Below, one piece after another: positions 46,538 through 56,858 of a stretch of DNA of 64,000 nt (the first letter of the stretch is position 1; each line of letters begins with the position of its first letter). The stretch comes from Legionella moravica DSM 19234. Lineage in GTDB: Bacteria; Pseudomonadota; Gammaproteobacteria; Legionellales; Legionellaceae. A model generated the notes under the pieces. It saw nothing but the letters and a program-made list of their open reading frames with translations. It searched no databases and was not told the origin of the DNA. Location: contig NZ_KE384004.1 of NCBI RefSeq assembly GCF_000423305.1, positions 1 to 64,000 of the forward strand, given 5' to 3'. The translations under genes and the position numbers were made by a program.

Positions 46538-47695
46538 CTATTTAAGTTGCATCTGAGTGCGTTGAGAGTCGTCCTGTTTTATTGCCTCTCGTTCTTCTCC
46601 TATTTCGCTTTTCCAGGTACTTGCAAAGGCTTTGGAAGCTTCGGTTTTGAGAGCAGATTTACTGGCATCATAGGCGTCAATTAAATCAACCAGATCATTA
46701 TTATAGGTAGCCTTAATACTGCTCACTGGTGATTGAAAATCAGCTGCTATTTTGGCCGCCAAATCGATTGACGCCCGATGCTCAATTCCATCTTGCTTCA
46801 CCGGTTGTATGATGATTCTGGGTTGTTCTCCAAATAACCATTTAGACAAGATACCCGGTTTATATACCTGAATTGTAGCTGATGCTTTCGCACTATCATC
46901 CGTTAAGGTTAGCGTACCTTCATAGCCTGTAAACACATTAAGCCATGAGCTGGGTTTATCCACAGAGGCCTTAACATCCGCACTAACGTGTGGAAATACA
47001 CCTTTAGGATTCGCGGTAGACTGAAGCAATGAATCCAGTTTGATAAAAGTAGGGTCATCACCAAGAATGCTGGAATGAAATTCATACCCAGGGTTCATTT
47101 TTACGAAATTAAGCTCAAAAGGTTCTCGTTTAAGCTGATCATACATTTCCTGTAAAAAAGCCCTATCAAAATCTTGTCCATCATTACAACCCCTTACATT
47201 TTTAACTAGCGCCTCAAATGTCATTTTATTTTTTTCTGCAATACTGGGATTGTGCATATCGGTATGGAGCATTATGGCTTGAAACGATAGCAAATATGCG
47301 GCATCTGAATTAATGAATACCCCTGGATTTTGCTCACTAAAAGTTTGGCTAAAACTCTCAACTAACCTGCCGATTTTCTGAGCTTCCCCTGGCAATTTAA
47401 AGGCTTTTAAAAACGTTCTTAGACCCGTGATAAAACTCTGCCCTCCAAAGTCCAGCTTAGGAGTAAAAGCACTTAAAACAGCCTGACTTTCAGCATCTGG
47501 AAGACTCAGATAATCACCAACAGCCTCTAAATCCAGATTTTGTTTTTGTTTTATAAAGAACTCTGCGATTTCCTCTTCAACCTGAACCTCTTCCTCACCC
47601 ACTAATAAATCTTTTATTTTTTGGATTCCATTTTTAGGCTTGGTGTTAAAGGCTTCAACAATTTCTCTCTGTGCGGTTGTTATTTTGGGATGCAT
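46538..47695 (-). CDS. ralF: RalF-like Arf guanine nucleotide exchange factor
   Basis: 385 aa. It starts MHPKITTAQREIVEAFNTKP, matching the known RalF N-terminus, and carries a Sec7 domain with the catalytic Glu finger in FKLPGEAQKI and LHTDMHNPSIAEKNK, the Arf-binding segment. The C-terminal half is the capping domain seen in RalF (WLNVFTGYEGTLTLTDD, KWLFGEQPRIIIQP), which controls access and membrane sensing. RalF is a Dot/Icm effector that recruits Arf1 to the Legionella vacuole. The ATG at 47695 follows AGGAG by 8 nt; an ATG 24 bases upstream has no SD. The C-terminus has an acidic cluster (EEREAIKQDD). Confidence 0.93.
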   Translation of the reverse strand: MHPKITTAQREIVEAFNTKPKNGIQKIKDLLVGEEEVQVEEEIAEFFIKQKQNLDLEAVGDYLSLPDAESQAVLSAFTPKLDFGGQSFITGLRTFLKAFKLPGEAQKIGRLVESFSQTFSEQNPGVFINSDAAYLLSFQAIMLHTDMHNPSIAEKNKMTFEALVKNVRGCNDGQDFDRAFLQEMYDQLKREPFELNFVKMNPGYEFHSSILGDDPTFIKLDSLLQSTANPKGVFPHVSADVKASVDKPSSWLNVFTGYEGTLTLTDDSAKASATIQVYKPGILSKWLFGEQPRIIIQPVKQDGIEHRASIDLAAKIAADFQSPVSSIKATYNNDLVDLIDAYDASKSALKTEASKAFASTWKSEIGEEREAIKQDDSQRTQMQLK

Positions 47696-47870
47696 ACCTA
47701 AATCTCCTAACGGATTCATTCATCATAATTTTCCTAAATTAAAGACAAAGAATGAGACAAAAATAATCCATATGAATACATTATGACTTAAATGAATAAA
47801 AATAGGAAATTATAATTAAAATAGTACTTAATTCACACGAGATTGAAGAGCTCAGCCAACATACCTGATG

Positions 47871-48218
47871 TCACAGTGTTCTCAGAAAATCACTATACTG
47901 ATCTTCATTAAAACCCAATGCAATTGTTTTGCCATTTTGGACCAAAACAGGTCGCTTAATCAGGGATGGATTGGCTATAATAAAATTAATTTTTTCCGAT
48001 AAATTCAACGCCTCGAACTGCTCTTTGTATTTTCGGTAGGTCATTCCTTTTTTGTTTATAGGGAGTTCACCAGCATAATCACCCCACGATTCGATTTGTT
48101 CTTTTGTTGGTGGCGATTTTTTAAAATCAATAAACTCGTAATCAATTTTATTGTGTTCCAGGAATTTGCGAGCTTTTTTAACAGTATCGCAATTGGGTAT
48201 TGCAAACATTAAAATCAT
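47871..48218 (-). CDS. ArsC/Spx family protein (YffB-like)
   Basis: 115 aa thioredoxin-fold protein. It begins FAIPNCDTVKKARKFLE with a single Cys, lacks the second CxxC cysteine, and has KRPVLVQNGKTIALGF as in YffB. YffB-type proteins are glutathione-dependent reductases or unassigned oxidoreductases rather than true arsenate reductases. Upstream is free of recognisable ars genes, so arsenic resistance is not suggested. Confidence 0.88.
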   Translation of the reverse strand: MILMFAIPNCDTVKKARKFLEHNKIDYEFIDFKKSPPTKEQIESWGDYAGELPINKKGMTYRKYKEQFEALNLSEKINFIIANPSLIKRPVLVQNGKTIALGFNEDQYSDFLRTL

Positions 48219-48459
48219 TGGTGTCCGTAGTATTATTGTACGTTGGTATATCTTATCCGCATACTTCTGTATTGCAACGATTTTTTAATGCCTGCTCGTA
48301 TGGCAAAAACAGATTTAAAGTATCAATCAATCTGAACTCACCACAGAGCAAACTGATTTCATCCATATGAAGGCAACTTACTCTTAGGGCATTTTGTTGT
48401 TACACTTAATCTGATTCGCCCAATGCATGTGCCTCATCATCAGAACAATGGACGTTATA

Positions 48460-49170
48460 ATGAAGCGCCAACCAGCCTTTAAAATACATAACCTGACAAA
48501 AACTTACCAAATGGGTGAAGTACAAATCCATGCATTGCAGCAGGTTAATCTGGAATTATATCAAGGTGAATTAGTTGTTCTTTTAGGGCCTTCGGGCAGC
48601 GGTAAATCAACGCTGCTTAACATAATAGGAGGCCTTGATGTACCTACTTCAGGAGAAGTCATTTACAAAGATCACATCATCACGGCGTCAAGTGAACATG
48701 AGCTGACGCGATACCGACGTGAGCATATTGGATTTGTCTTTCAATTTTATAATTTAATTTCCAATTTAACAGCCTTGGAGAACGTATCAATCGTTACCGA
48801 GATTGCAGAGCGCCCCATGGACCCCCTGGAGGCAATCAAACTATTGGGTCTGGAGCATCGAATAGCACACTTCCCTTCCCAACTATCGGGAGGTGAACAG
48901 CAACGAGTGGCCATTGCCCGCGCCATAGCCAAACAACCCGATGTACTTCTCTGTGATGAACCCACAGGAGCCCTTGATTGTGAAACGGGCAAAATCGTAT
49001 TGGAAACCCTTGAGATTGCGAATACAAAACTCAACACAACCGTAGTCATCATTACCCACAATTTAGTGATTGGTGAAATGGCGGACCGGATAATCCATAT
49101 CGCGGATGGTCGAATCGCTGGAATTATCGAAAACAAAAACAAACGAAAAGCCGCTGATTTATCATGGTAA
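48460..49170 (+). CDS. ABC transporter ATP-binding protein (MacB/LolD type)
   Basis: 236 aa ATPase with Walker [11 protein letters not shown]-loop VFQFYNL, signature LSGGEQQR and Walker [13 protein letters not shown]. This form is typical of the LolD/MacB group that drives FtsX-like permeases. The next two genes supply permease and periplasmic adaptor. Its end overlaps the permease start by 7 bases. In-frame ATGs at 48427 and 48448 are possible starts; 48460 fits the family N-terminus best, but no strong SD is seen. Confidence 0.92.
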   Translation: MKRQPAFKIHNLTKTYQMGEVQIHALQQVNLELYQGELVVLLGPSGSGKSTLLNIIGGLDVPTSGEVIYKDHIITASSEHELTRYRREHIGFVFQFYNLISNLTALENVSIVTEIAERPMDPLEAIKLLGLEHRIAHFPSQLSGGEQQRVAIARAIAKQPDVLLCDEPTGALDCETGKIVLETLEIANTKLNTTVVIITHNLVIGEMADRIIHIADGRIAGIIENKNKRKAADLSW

Positions 49171-51530
49171 AGAGCTTAAATAAGAAATTATTTCGTGATT
49201 TATTCAAGCTTAAAGGCCAGGTTATTACCATTGCTTTGGTAGTATGTAGCGGGATTAGCGTTTTAATTTCATCATTTAGTACCTATCAATCGTTGTCCCA
49301 GGCGCAACAGACGTTTTACTCCGATTATCATTTTGCCCACGTATTTGCGAGTTTAAAACGAGCGCCTGTTTCCATGCAAAAAAGAATAGAAGAAATACCT
49401 GGCGTGTCTCAAGTGGAAACACGCATTGTTGAAGACGTCACTCTGGATTTGCCCTGGTTACAGGAACCAGCTATCGGGCGTTTTATATCCATACCCGACG
49501 CCAGACCATCTCATTTGAATCAGTTATTTTTACGCAAAGGACGTTTTCTTGAGGCTGGCAAGACGAATGAGATCCTGGTTAATGAAGGTTTTGCTGAAGC
49601 TCATTCAATAAAACCCGGGGATCACATTTACGCCTTGTTAAACGGTCATCGTCAACTTCTGCGCATTGTAGGCATCGTTTTATCTCCAGAATACGTTTAT
49701 GCCATTCGTGGTGAAGATCTCCTCCCCGATAATAAACATTTTGGGGTTTTCTGGATGAACCACAAAGCACTCAGTGCTGCATTCGGAATGCAAGAAGGAT
49801 TTAATGATATCAGTTTAACTTTGGCACCCAATGCATCAGAACAACTAGTGCGCAACAAGCTGGAACAATTATTCCTGGATTACGGCTTATCAATTACCTA
49901 TCCCAGGAAAGAACAAGTATCGGATCGATTCGTTACCAATGAAATCAAGCAGCAAAAGATTATAGCCTCCGTTATTCCACCTATTTTCCTGATAGTTGCT
50001 TCATTTTTATTAAATTTAGTTACAGGAAGACTGGTACAAAACCAACGAGAACAAATCGCTTTATTAAAAGCACTCGGTTATACCAATACGTCAATCATCC
50101 TTTATTATGCAAAACTCGTTCTGGTTATTGTATTTTGTGGAGCCATACTGGGGATAAGCCTGGGAGCCTGGTTTGGTCAATTAATGACTCAGCTCTATGC
50201 TGAATACTTCCGATTTCCCATCTTCAATTATTCATTTTCAATACAAGCCGCAATTATAGGCGTTTTTGTCAGTTTATTTTCAGCGGGATCCGGAGCCTTA
50301 AGATCGATACATCAAGTGGTGAATCTCGCTCCAGCGGTAGCAATGCGTCCGCCGGCTCCACCTATCTATAGAACACTTCGCCTGGAGCAGATTGGTTTTA
50401 TCTCTCGTTGTTCGGCAAGCGCGAAAATGTTTTACCGCCACACCTTCAGACATTTACTGCGAACTGTTATCACATCCGTTGGCATTGCTTTAGCAATGTC
50501 TATAGTCATCTTGGGACTCTTTTGGCAGGATGCCATTAACTATTTAATCAAAATTCAATTTTTGATGTCGCAGAAAAACGATGCAACCGTGTCATTCACC
50601 CAACAAGTACAAGATAATGTGCTCATTGAACTCAAACATATCAAAGGGATTCTCAATTCGGAAGGATATCGCCTGTCTCCAGCTTTATTAAGCCATCAAA
50701 ACTATTCGGAACAAACGGCATTATATGGCATCCCATCCGACGCCAAATTAAAGGTTATTCTCGATGATCATGAAAATCCAATTTCCATCCCAGAGCATGC
50801 CTTGGTATTGAGCCAAGGTTTGGCTGAGCGATTGCATGCAGGATTGGGGGATTGGATTCACATCAACATGCTTGAAGGAAACAGAGCAAAAACCCGGCTT
50901 GAAGTTCAAGGAATAGTAAATGATTATGTAGGAATGTTCGCCTACACGAATATTCGATTAATGAATCGAATTCAGAATGAAGATCACCTGATAAATCGTG
51001 CCGGCATTTCTATTGATCCTCAGTACATGAATCAGTTATATAAGGAAATCAAGCAGATACCTAAAGTCAGTTCGATAACGTTTAATAATTCTATTGTGCA
51101 AACATTTAAAGAAACCTTTGCAAAACACATACTGGTTTTTACTTCAATATTAACCGGGTTTGCACTGGTTATCGCGATTGCTGTGGTTTATAACAATGCC
51201 ATCATTATTCTGGCTGAGCGTTCTTGGGAATTGTCCACATTAAGAGTATTGGGTTTCACTGAGCAAGAAGTGTCTAAAATCCTCTTTTATACCATTATTT
51301 TGGAAGTACTTTTAGCGATACCTATGGGCATTCTCTTTGGATATTGGATTTCATGGTCTATATTAGAGTTAATGCAGACTGACTGGTTTAAAATTCCTTT
51401 TATAATAGAAGCAAAAACCTATGCAATATCCATAATTGTAGTAGTGGTTTCAAGCATCATCAGTATGTTGATTATTAAAAAACGAGTACAACAACTCAAT
51501 TTAACTGCCGTATTGAAAGTAGGTGATTAG
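49164..51530 (+). CDS. ABC transporter permease with two FtsX domains
   Basis: 788 aa. An N-terminal helix ([20 protein letters not shown]) precedes a periplasmic domain and two FtsX-type membrane blocks, at 260-390 (with [18 protein letters not shown]) and 650-788 (with [19 protein letters not shown]). These RELALLRALG-like loops contact the ATPase. Two blocks in one chain suggest it pairs with a single ATPase dimer without a second permease. The stop TAG shares its G with the GTG start of the adaptor gene. Confidence 0.9.
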   Translation: MVKSLNKKLFRDLFKLKGQVITIALVVCSGISVLISSFSTYQSLSQAQQTFYSDYHFAHVFASLKRAPVSMQKRIEEIPGVSQVETRIVEDVTLDLPWLQEPAIGRFISIPDARPSHLNQLFLRKGRFLEAGKTNEILVNEGFAEAHSIKPGDHIYALLNGHRQLLRIVGIVLSPEYVYAIRGEDLLPDNKHFGVFWMNHKALSAAFGMQEGFNDISLTLAPNASEQLVRNKLEQLFLDYGLSITYPRKEQVSDRFVTNEIKQQKIIASVIPPIFLIVASFLLNLVTGRLVQNQREQIALLKALGYTNTSIILYYAKLVLVIVFCGAILGISLGAWFGQLMTQLYAEYFRFPIFNYSFSIQAAIIGVFVSLFSAGSGALRSIHQVVNLAPAVAMRPPAPPIYRTLRLEQIGFISRCSASAKMFYRHTFRHLLRTVITSVGIALAMSIVILGLFWQDAINYLIKIQFLMSQKNDATVSFTQQVQDNVLIELKHIKGILNSEGYRLSPALLSHQNYSEQTALYGIPSDAKLKVILDDHENPISIPEHALVLSQGLAERLHAGLGDWIHINMLEGNRAKTRLEVQGIVNDYVGMFAYTNIRLMNRIQNEDHLINRAGISIDPQYMNQLYKEIKQIPKVSSITFNNSIVQTFKETFAKHILVFTSILTGFALVIAIAVVYNNAIIILAERSWELSTLRVLGFTEQEVSKILFYTIILEVLLAIPMGILFGYWISWSILELMQTDWFKIPFIIEAKTYAISIIVVVVSSIISMLIIKKRVQQLNLTAVLKVGD

Positions 51531-52732
51531 TGCCAGTACTTGATCCAAAAATGAAAAAATACCTAGGGGTTTTTATTGTATCAGCCTTATGTCTGGGCAT
51601 TATTTTATGGTTCATCTTGCCAACACCAATCAAGGTGCAACTGGCTGAAGTGAGCTATGGTCCCTATTCAGAATACATCGAAGAAGATGCAAAGACGCGA
51701 GCGATAAAAATATACACGATAACCGCCCCGGTGATGGGAAAATTACTCCGAATCAACTACCTTGAAGGCGATTCGGTACACCAGAATGACATACTGGCAA
51801 CCATTCTACCGGCCTTACCCTCTTTACTGGATGTGCGAGCCAAAGATCAACTGGAACAAGAGCTAGGCGCTGCCGAAGCCCAGTACGAGGAAGCGAAAGC
51901 CATTTTGGAACAAGCCAAAGCAGCATTAGATACAGCCCTTTCGGATTTTAACAGAAAAAAATCTTTAGTAGCGAAGGGATACGTCAGTCCAAGTGATATA
52001 GAACATACTGAATTAGAATACAAGCTGAAACAAAAAATCGTGCATGCCGCCGAACGAAAAGTGCATAGCGCCGAACATGATATTGAAAAAATTAAAGCGT
52101 CTTTAAGCGCAACAACAGAGAATCAAAAGTACTCTCAAGAGAAAGTTAACCTTCTTGCTCCCATTTCGGGAAAGATATTACGAATTAATCAAAAAAGTGA
52201 AAGTACCCTCAAAATAGGCACCAATATTATGGAGCTGGCTGACGTCACCCAACTGGAAATAGTAGCGGATGTCCTTAGTACCGATGCGGCTCAAATCCCC
52301 AATAAAGCAAAGGTATTAATTAAACGATGGGGCGGACCTAAAGATTTAACAGGGACTGTACGCACCGTTGAGCCAAGTGGCTATACTAAAATTTCCGCTC
52401 TGGGTGTCGAGGAACAACGAGTCAATGTCATTATCGATATTACCTCTCCTCACGAACAATGGAACAATCTTGGGGATGAGTTTCGGGTTGATGTCGATAT
52501 TTTTATATACGAATCAGAAAAAGAATTGCTAGTGCCGATGAGTGCTTTATTTCGAGACTCTGAACAGTGGGCAGTATTCGTCGCTGAACATGGCAAAGCC
52601 ATCAAACGAATAATTGAAATAAAACGGCATAATTTGGATGCTGCAATTGTGGCAAGCGGAATCAAGGAAGGAGAATACGTCGTGCTTTTTCCCGGAAACC
52701 TAATCAGTAATGGGGTGAGAATCAAAGAATAA
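51530..52732 (+). CDS. HlyD-family periplasmic adaptor of efflux pump
   Basis: 400 aa. One N-terminal helix (YLGVFIVSALCLGIILWF) anchors a periplasmic adaptor: a biotinyl-lipoyl half (GKLLRINYLEGDSVHQND), a helical hairpin with coiled-coil pattern (120-210, EAQYEEAKAILEQAKAAL), the second half (LLAPISGKILRINQKSE) and beta-barrel domains. It links the permease to an outer-membrane channel encoded elsewhere. The GTG at 51530 overlaps the permease stop; an ATG at 51551 is possible. The export substrate is unknown. Confidence 0.9.
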   Translation: MPVLDPKMKKYLGVFIVSALCLGIILWFILPTPIKVQLAEVSYGPYSEYIEEDAKTRAIKIYTITAPVMGKLLRINYLEGDSVHQNDILATILPALPSLLDVRAKDQLEQELGAAEAQYEEAKAILEQAKAALDTALSDFNRKKSLVAKGYVSPSDIEHTELEYKLKQKIVHAAERKVHSAEHDIEKIKASLSATTENQKYSQEKVNLLAPISGKILRINQKSESTLKIGTNIMELADVTQLEIVADVLSTDAAQIPNKAKVLIKRWGGPKDLTGTVRTVEPSGYTKISALGVEEQRVNVIIDITSPHEQWNNLGDEFRVDVDIFIYESEKELLVPMSALFRDSEQWAVFVAEHGKAIKRIIEIKRHNLDAAIVASGIKEGEYVVLFPGNLISNGVRIKE

Positions 52733-52927
52733 GTAATGAACCCTGAAATTACCTTATTTCCCATAAACTTCCAACACGCCAAAATTCATGTTCCAACACC
52801 ATAACCCGTTTGATCTCCAATTGAATAAAGGAATCATTTATCGACCTGGAACCTTTAGAACATTTCAGATTGATCTTAAAAAGGACAAAGGATAATATAC
52901 TCTCACACCACACCAAAAGAGAGAACC

Positions 52928-53158
52928 ATGTTTTCAAAAAAACAAAAAAGCGATTTCACCTCACAAGATTTTCATAAAATTCTTCAAAATTTTACTGCTC
53001 AAGAAGAATTGGTATCACGCCAGTTAAAAGATGGCTCTATGTCAAAAATCCAGGCCCAATCTGAACTACAACGCTTATCCAGCTTAAAGAGTTCGTATCG
53101 CGACAACATGCAGGCGGCCCTCGAAGAGGAGCAGCGCTCTTCTTATTCACCAAAATAA
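52928..53158 (+). CDS. Small helical protein with acidic C-terminus
   Basis: 76 aa, polar and helical throughout (FHKILQNFTAQEELVSRQL, IQAQSELQRLSSLKSSYRD). The ATG follows GAGAGAACC, and TATAATA-like AGGATAATATACTC at 52888-52901 could be its -10 region. The C-terminus ALEEEQRSSYSPK has an acidic triplet close to the end, as in Dot/Icm substrates. No family is recognised. Confidence 0.65.
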   Translation: MFSKKQKSDFTSQDFHKILQNFTAQEELVSRQLKDGSMSKIQAQSELQRLSSLKSSYRDNMQAALEEEQRSSYSPK

Positions 53159-53380
53159 CCGGATTTTCTGACTTGGAACACTCGTTGAATGAGTTAAAAA
53201 CGTTTAACATGCACTGCGTTTATCTTTGATTCAACGATTTTCTTTGCCGTTCAAATTCTGGTGGCGAATTTAAAAACTTCTAAAAGTTTAGGTAATGCCT
53301 CTAAATTCCATTTGTATCAGCCTCAGTGGTGAATGTGGCATTTAGAGGATAAATAAATTTCAATCAGCGTCATTATAAAC

Positions 53381-54562
53381 TCAAGGGTTATTGCATACAG
53401 AAGGTTGGATAGCTCCGTGTTCTAGCAAGAATGCGGTTATTTTTTCCATACTTTCCGTCTCATTAAAATTTGTTTTACAAAGATGCAACGGAGTATTATC
53501 GTGATTATCTTTTGCATTAATGTCGACGTGAGTATTCTCAATGAACCATTGCACTAAGGCTAAGTTACCCGATTTTACTGCATAATGCAGCACGCTAAAC
53601 CCTTCTGAGTCAGTTAAATCGGTTCTGGCCCCGTGTGCAATAAGAGTTTGCACCGCAGAAAGCCTTCCCAACTCAGCAGCGAGCATCAAAGGTGTTCTTC
53701 CAAGGAAATCAAGAGGATCTTTATTGATACTCAATTTACAACATTCTTCAATAAGAGGCTGGTTCGAGTAACGGGCAGCATAATGTAAGGGTGAGCAACC
53801 CTTAATGTCAGTAAGGGTAGTTCCATCTTTAACCTGTAGTAAAAGAAGGGTACTTTCAAATTTATTGTTTAAAATTGCTGTATGTATGGGGTAGTGAGTA
53901 TGATTATTCTTGATGTAAGCAAGCTCGCCATCGGTTGCCAATGTTTCTTTTATTAACTCATCAAAACCCTGAAGTGCCATCTGATGTAACACCGTATTAC
54001 CATTATCATCTTGATGATTTAAAAACTGATTTCCTTTATCTTTTAATAGATTAAAAATATTGACTTTATTCTGCCTTAACTGAGCATCCTGAAGGACGGG
54101 TACAATGAGCGCACTAAACAATGGGTATTGATTTTGCTTATTAAGGATACGCGTATCCGCCCCCATAGAAAGCAAGATTTTTATGGTGTTTAAATGACCT
54201 TCAAGAGCGGCTAGATGTAATGGAGTTAAACCATCTATATTTTTATCATTTAATAAAGATTGTGGTGGATTTAAAGAGAACAGAACACGATCAAAACCCA
54301 TTGATGCGAGGGCAGAAATAACACTTTCTCCATCCAGGAGCGGATTTGATTTCCCAATATCCTGCGTTGTTTCGGGTAAAATAAGATCCAGGTATAACTC
54401 TGTAACTTCTTGATATTGGTCAAACTGTTCCGTTTCATTTCCCGAGAAATCGATATCAGTTGACACGTGCTCATGAAACCATTGCTTTAAAAGTTCAAGA
54501 TTATTTGAGAAGGATTGATCAGCATTGATTCCTATCTCGGAGCATAATAAATTAAAATTCAT
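53381..54562 (-). CDS. Ankyrin-repeat protein, probable effector
   Basis: 393 aa, no signal peptide. At least seven ankyrin repeats are visible from about residue 115: DGLTPLHLAALEGHLNTIKI, DDNGNTVLHQMALQGFD, IKGCSPLHYAARYSNQPL, LGRTPLMLAAELGRLSAVQT, EGFSVLHYAVKSGNLALV and DNTPLHLCKTN. Such proteins bind host proteins in Legionella. It begins 17 bp after the kinase-like gene on the same strand, so they form a two-gene operon. AGGA is 10 nt before the ATG. Host target unknown. Confidence 0.88.
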   Translation of the reverse strand: MNFNLLCSEIGINADQSFSNNLELLKQWFHEHVSTDIDFSGNETEQFDQYQEVTELYLDLILPETTQDIGKSNPLLDGESVISALASMGFDRVLFSLNPPQSLLNDKNIDGLTPLHLAALEGHLNTIKILLSMGADTRILNKQNQYPLFSALIVPVLQDAQLRQNKVNIFNLLKDKGNQFLNHQDDNGNTVLHQMALQGFDELIKETLATDGELAYIKNNHTHYPIHTAILNNKFESTLLLLQVKDGTTLTDIKGCSPLHYAARYSNQPLIEECCKLSINKDPLDFLGRTPLMLAAELGRLSAVQTLIAHGARTDLTDSEGFSVLHYAVKSGNLALVQWFIENTHVDINAKDNHDNTPLHLCKTNFNETESMEKITAFLLEHGAIQPSVCNNP

Positions 54563-54579
54563 TGTTTAATATCCTTGAG

Positions 54580-56445
54580 TTAAATTTTAAATGATCTTTC
54601 TTCATTTTTAACATGTTCTTCATCTTTTTGCTGTTTCGGGGTATCCATTTGAGTTTTAAATTTACTCTTGAACTCTTTAAAGCTTTGAGCTGCCTTATCC
54701 TGATCAATTGCTCCATCTTTAGTGAGATAAGTTTTTCCACTCGATCCCCAATAACGGTGGGATGCAATAGCCTTCAACACGTGTTCTGATTTAGCCGAGC
54801 CAAAAAAATTACATCGTTCTTCTATGGACAATTTACTCATTTCATTTTCAATTCGGGTTGCTTTGGCGTTCATACCTACAGTGAAGAATCCAGCCTTCTC
54901 TTTAAATCCATTAATTACTTCTTTTACTTCTTGAGATGCTTTGTCCGCTTTTAACCTACTCACAGTAGTTTCTAATTCTTTTAAAATAGTGTCACGCTCA
55001 CCGGAATTTGTCGCACTATTAATTTGTTTTTGCTTATCACGAATATAATCATTCATTACCTGATCATGTTCACTAAATTTTAATTTTTTAAGATCTGTAA
55101 AAACATTCTTAAACTCTGGATTATTAATCATAAACAATCGATCGACCGCCTCCCTTATGGGCATGCGTTCAGAAGGATCTGGTTTGATTAATCCTTTAAT
55201 TAGTTCCTTGTAATCTGCCCCTTCTTTCGTCTTAAAAACATCACTATCAAAATTATAATGTGCCCCATCATCTCCATTAGCGCGCTTACCAGAGGTATAA
55301 TAGTATAAATTTTTCCCCAAAATATAAGCATGAACAGAATCTGCACTTAATGTATACTCACCTAACTCGGGAGGACGAAACCCCGGTGTTGATAGCATTC
55401 CACTGTATTCATTTCCTGGTATCCCAGGGCGGTACTGTCCATCTTTATCTGTAAATAGAAAACTCTTGGTATCCGCAAGACGAATTTTATTCTCTTCATC
55501 GACCAACCAATTGGTGATTTTTGCATCAGGAAACATACATCCTGCTTCTTGAATTTCCAACAGAGTAGTTGACATTTGTTCAAAAATTTTACCGGTATTT
55601 TCTACCAATTCAGGCACAGTAGTGAGTTGTGCGCGTTGTTGATCAACACTGCCTCCTTTACAAAATTCAGTAACAAGAATTGTTCTCTGTATAGGATCCC
55701 CATCATAATCTTTACCTATAGCAGTCCTCTCTGCATCTATTGGAGCAAATTTATCTCCCAGTTTCTCTCGTAAATGAGATTCAATATTTCTGGGCATATT
55801 GAGGCGGTAATCTACTTTTAAAACGGATTCACTGCCATCTTTGAGTCGTGTAACTTTGAAGTTTTTAGAGTTACCTCCACCCAAAAAACTAATTTCATGA
55901 TTTTTAAGAAATTGACGAAAAGCGTTTGCCTCTTCACTCTTATCAGCTGCTGGATAGAGTTCTTTGAGTTCAGTGTCTAAATCTGCTGCCCTACCTTTAT
56001 TCAATACATCAAGATATGCTGCCCTGCCTTTATTCAATATATCAAGAAGTTGATTAATTTTCTCGGGAGACATATTGGCAATCACTTCAGTCAAAGAGGA
56101 CGATTTTTTTGAAGAGCTAAACGAAGAAATTCCCAGACTTGTTCGTTGATATTGTATCTCTTTAAATAATGTATCATGAGCAGCTTGATAACCGGGAGAA
56201 CCTGCTATTTGACTTGGTTTGTACTTATAATCTACCTCTTGTATTTTCTTTTGTATTTCTTTTAGAGTATCTATTTTACCGGAATCTTTGTCTTGTTGGT
56301 TATACTGGTCAATCAGTTGATTTATTTCCCTGGTGAATTTATCCATGCCACTACGAGGTAATGCACCATGTGCAAAATTAGAAAGACGTGGCATTGGCTT
56401 TGTGGGAGGAAGTTTAGGCTTCCTTTGAAGTAACTTGGAAAGCAT
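54580..56445 (-). CDS. Eukaryotic-like protein kinase, probable effector
   Basis: 621 aa. The first 180 residues are helical with a duplicated LNKGRAA. The kinase part has a glycine loop (LGGGNSKNFKV, 188-198), Lys210 in SVLKVD, catalytic Asp307-x-Lys-x-x-Asn312 (PDAKITNWLV), metal Asp325 in LADTKS (in place of DFG) and RPPE (357-360). The key catalytic residues are kept, so activity is likely although the class is divergent. The C-terminus DEEHVKNEERSFKI fits an E-block translocation signal. Similar to LegK-type kinases in outline, but not assigned to one. Confidence 0.85.
   Translation of the reverse strand: MLSKLLQRKPKLPPTKPMPRLSNFAHGALPRSGMDKFTREINQLIDQYNQQDKDSGKIDTLKEIQKKIQEVDYKYKPSQIAGSPGYQAAHDTLFKEIQYQRTSLGISSFSSSKKSSSLTEVIANMSPEKINQLLDILNKGRAAYLDVLNKGRAADLDTELKELYPAADKSEEANAFRQFLKNHEISFLGGGNSKNFKVTRLKDGSESVLKVDYRLNMPRNIESHLREKLGDKFAPIDAERTAIGKDYDGDPIQRTILVTEFCKGGSVDQQRAQLTTVPELVENTGKIFEQMSTTLLEIQEAGCMFPDAKITNWLVDEENKIRLADTKSFLFTDKDGQYRPGIPGNEYSGMLSTPGFRPPELGEYTLSADSVHAYILGKNLYYYTSGKRANGDDGAHYNFDSDVFKTKEGADYKELIKGLIKPDPSERMPIREAVDRLFMINNPEFKNVFTDLKKLKFSEHDQVMNDYIRDKQKQINSATNSGERDTILKELETTVSRLKADKASQEVKEVINGFKEKAGFFTVGMNAKATRIENEMSKLSIEERCNFFGSAKSEHVLKAIASHRYWGSSGKTYLTKDGAIDQDKAAQSFKEFKSKFKTQMDTPKQQKDEEHVKNEERSFKI
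55967..56048. repeat. Tandem duplication inside the kinase-like gene
   Basis: CTTTATTCAATACATCAAGA (near 55997) and CTTTATTCAATATATCAAGA (near 56030) lie about 33 bp apart and give the duplicated residues LNKGRAAYLDV and LNKGRAADLDT. An in-frame 33-bp duplication in the helical N-terminal region is the simplest explanation. Confidence 0.7.
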
Positions 56446-56858
56446 AATAATCTTACCTAATAGTTTAGGGATATGATTAAATTATATACTCTAAGTTGTT
56501 TTTTTGTCTGAATTTTGTCAGTTTTGCCTATTCCTTTACATTTTAGATGGATGTAAGGGAACACGAATCGGATTATGAAGGCATAAAAGAAGGTCACCGA
56601 AGTAGCCGATAGAGGGTCACGATAGAGGGTCAGATCTTGCCCCTTTGCCTCTTGTGTGGTGTTGCTTGATAATTCTTCTGATAGATAAATCACCTCTCTT
56701 TAGTGGCACTTATTTTTACTATAAATACCGTATTTAATACGGTTTTTATTATGGACCAGCATATTTTACAATCAATTTAGTCATGTATTTCCTGGTTGAG
56801 TAGACACACGAAATACCAGATGCTTGTTCAATTATTTAAAATTCTTTGGAAATATAAT
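56446..56858. other. Intergenic region of about 412 bp
   Basis: It separates the kinase-like gene from the LRR gene. It contains one copy of the AGGGTCAGATCTTGC element (56625-56640) preceded by a partial duplicate (AGAGGGTCAC at 56611-56620). GAATACGGTATTTAATACCG-like symmetry occurs near 56726-56742 (TACCGTATTTAATACGGT), a possible operator or terminator. No ORF is convincing. Confidence 0.45.
56625..56640 (+). repeat. GGTCAGATCTTGC element, copy 1
   Basis: AGAGGGTCAGATCTTGC; the same core recurs at 57396-57412 and 59349-59362. The core is like the ends of REP-type elements mobilised by tyrosine (Y1) transposases, but no such transposase gene is present. Confidence 0.6.

Noticed and set aside
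47871..48218. Arsenate reductase of an ars operon
   Set aside because: The sequence fits YffB better and no arsR, arsB or acr3 gene is nearby.
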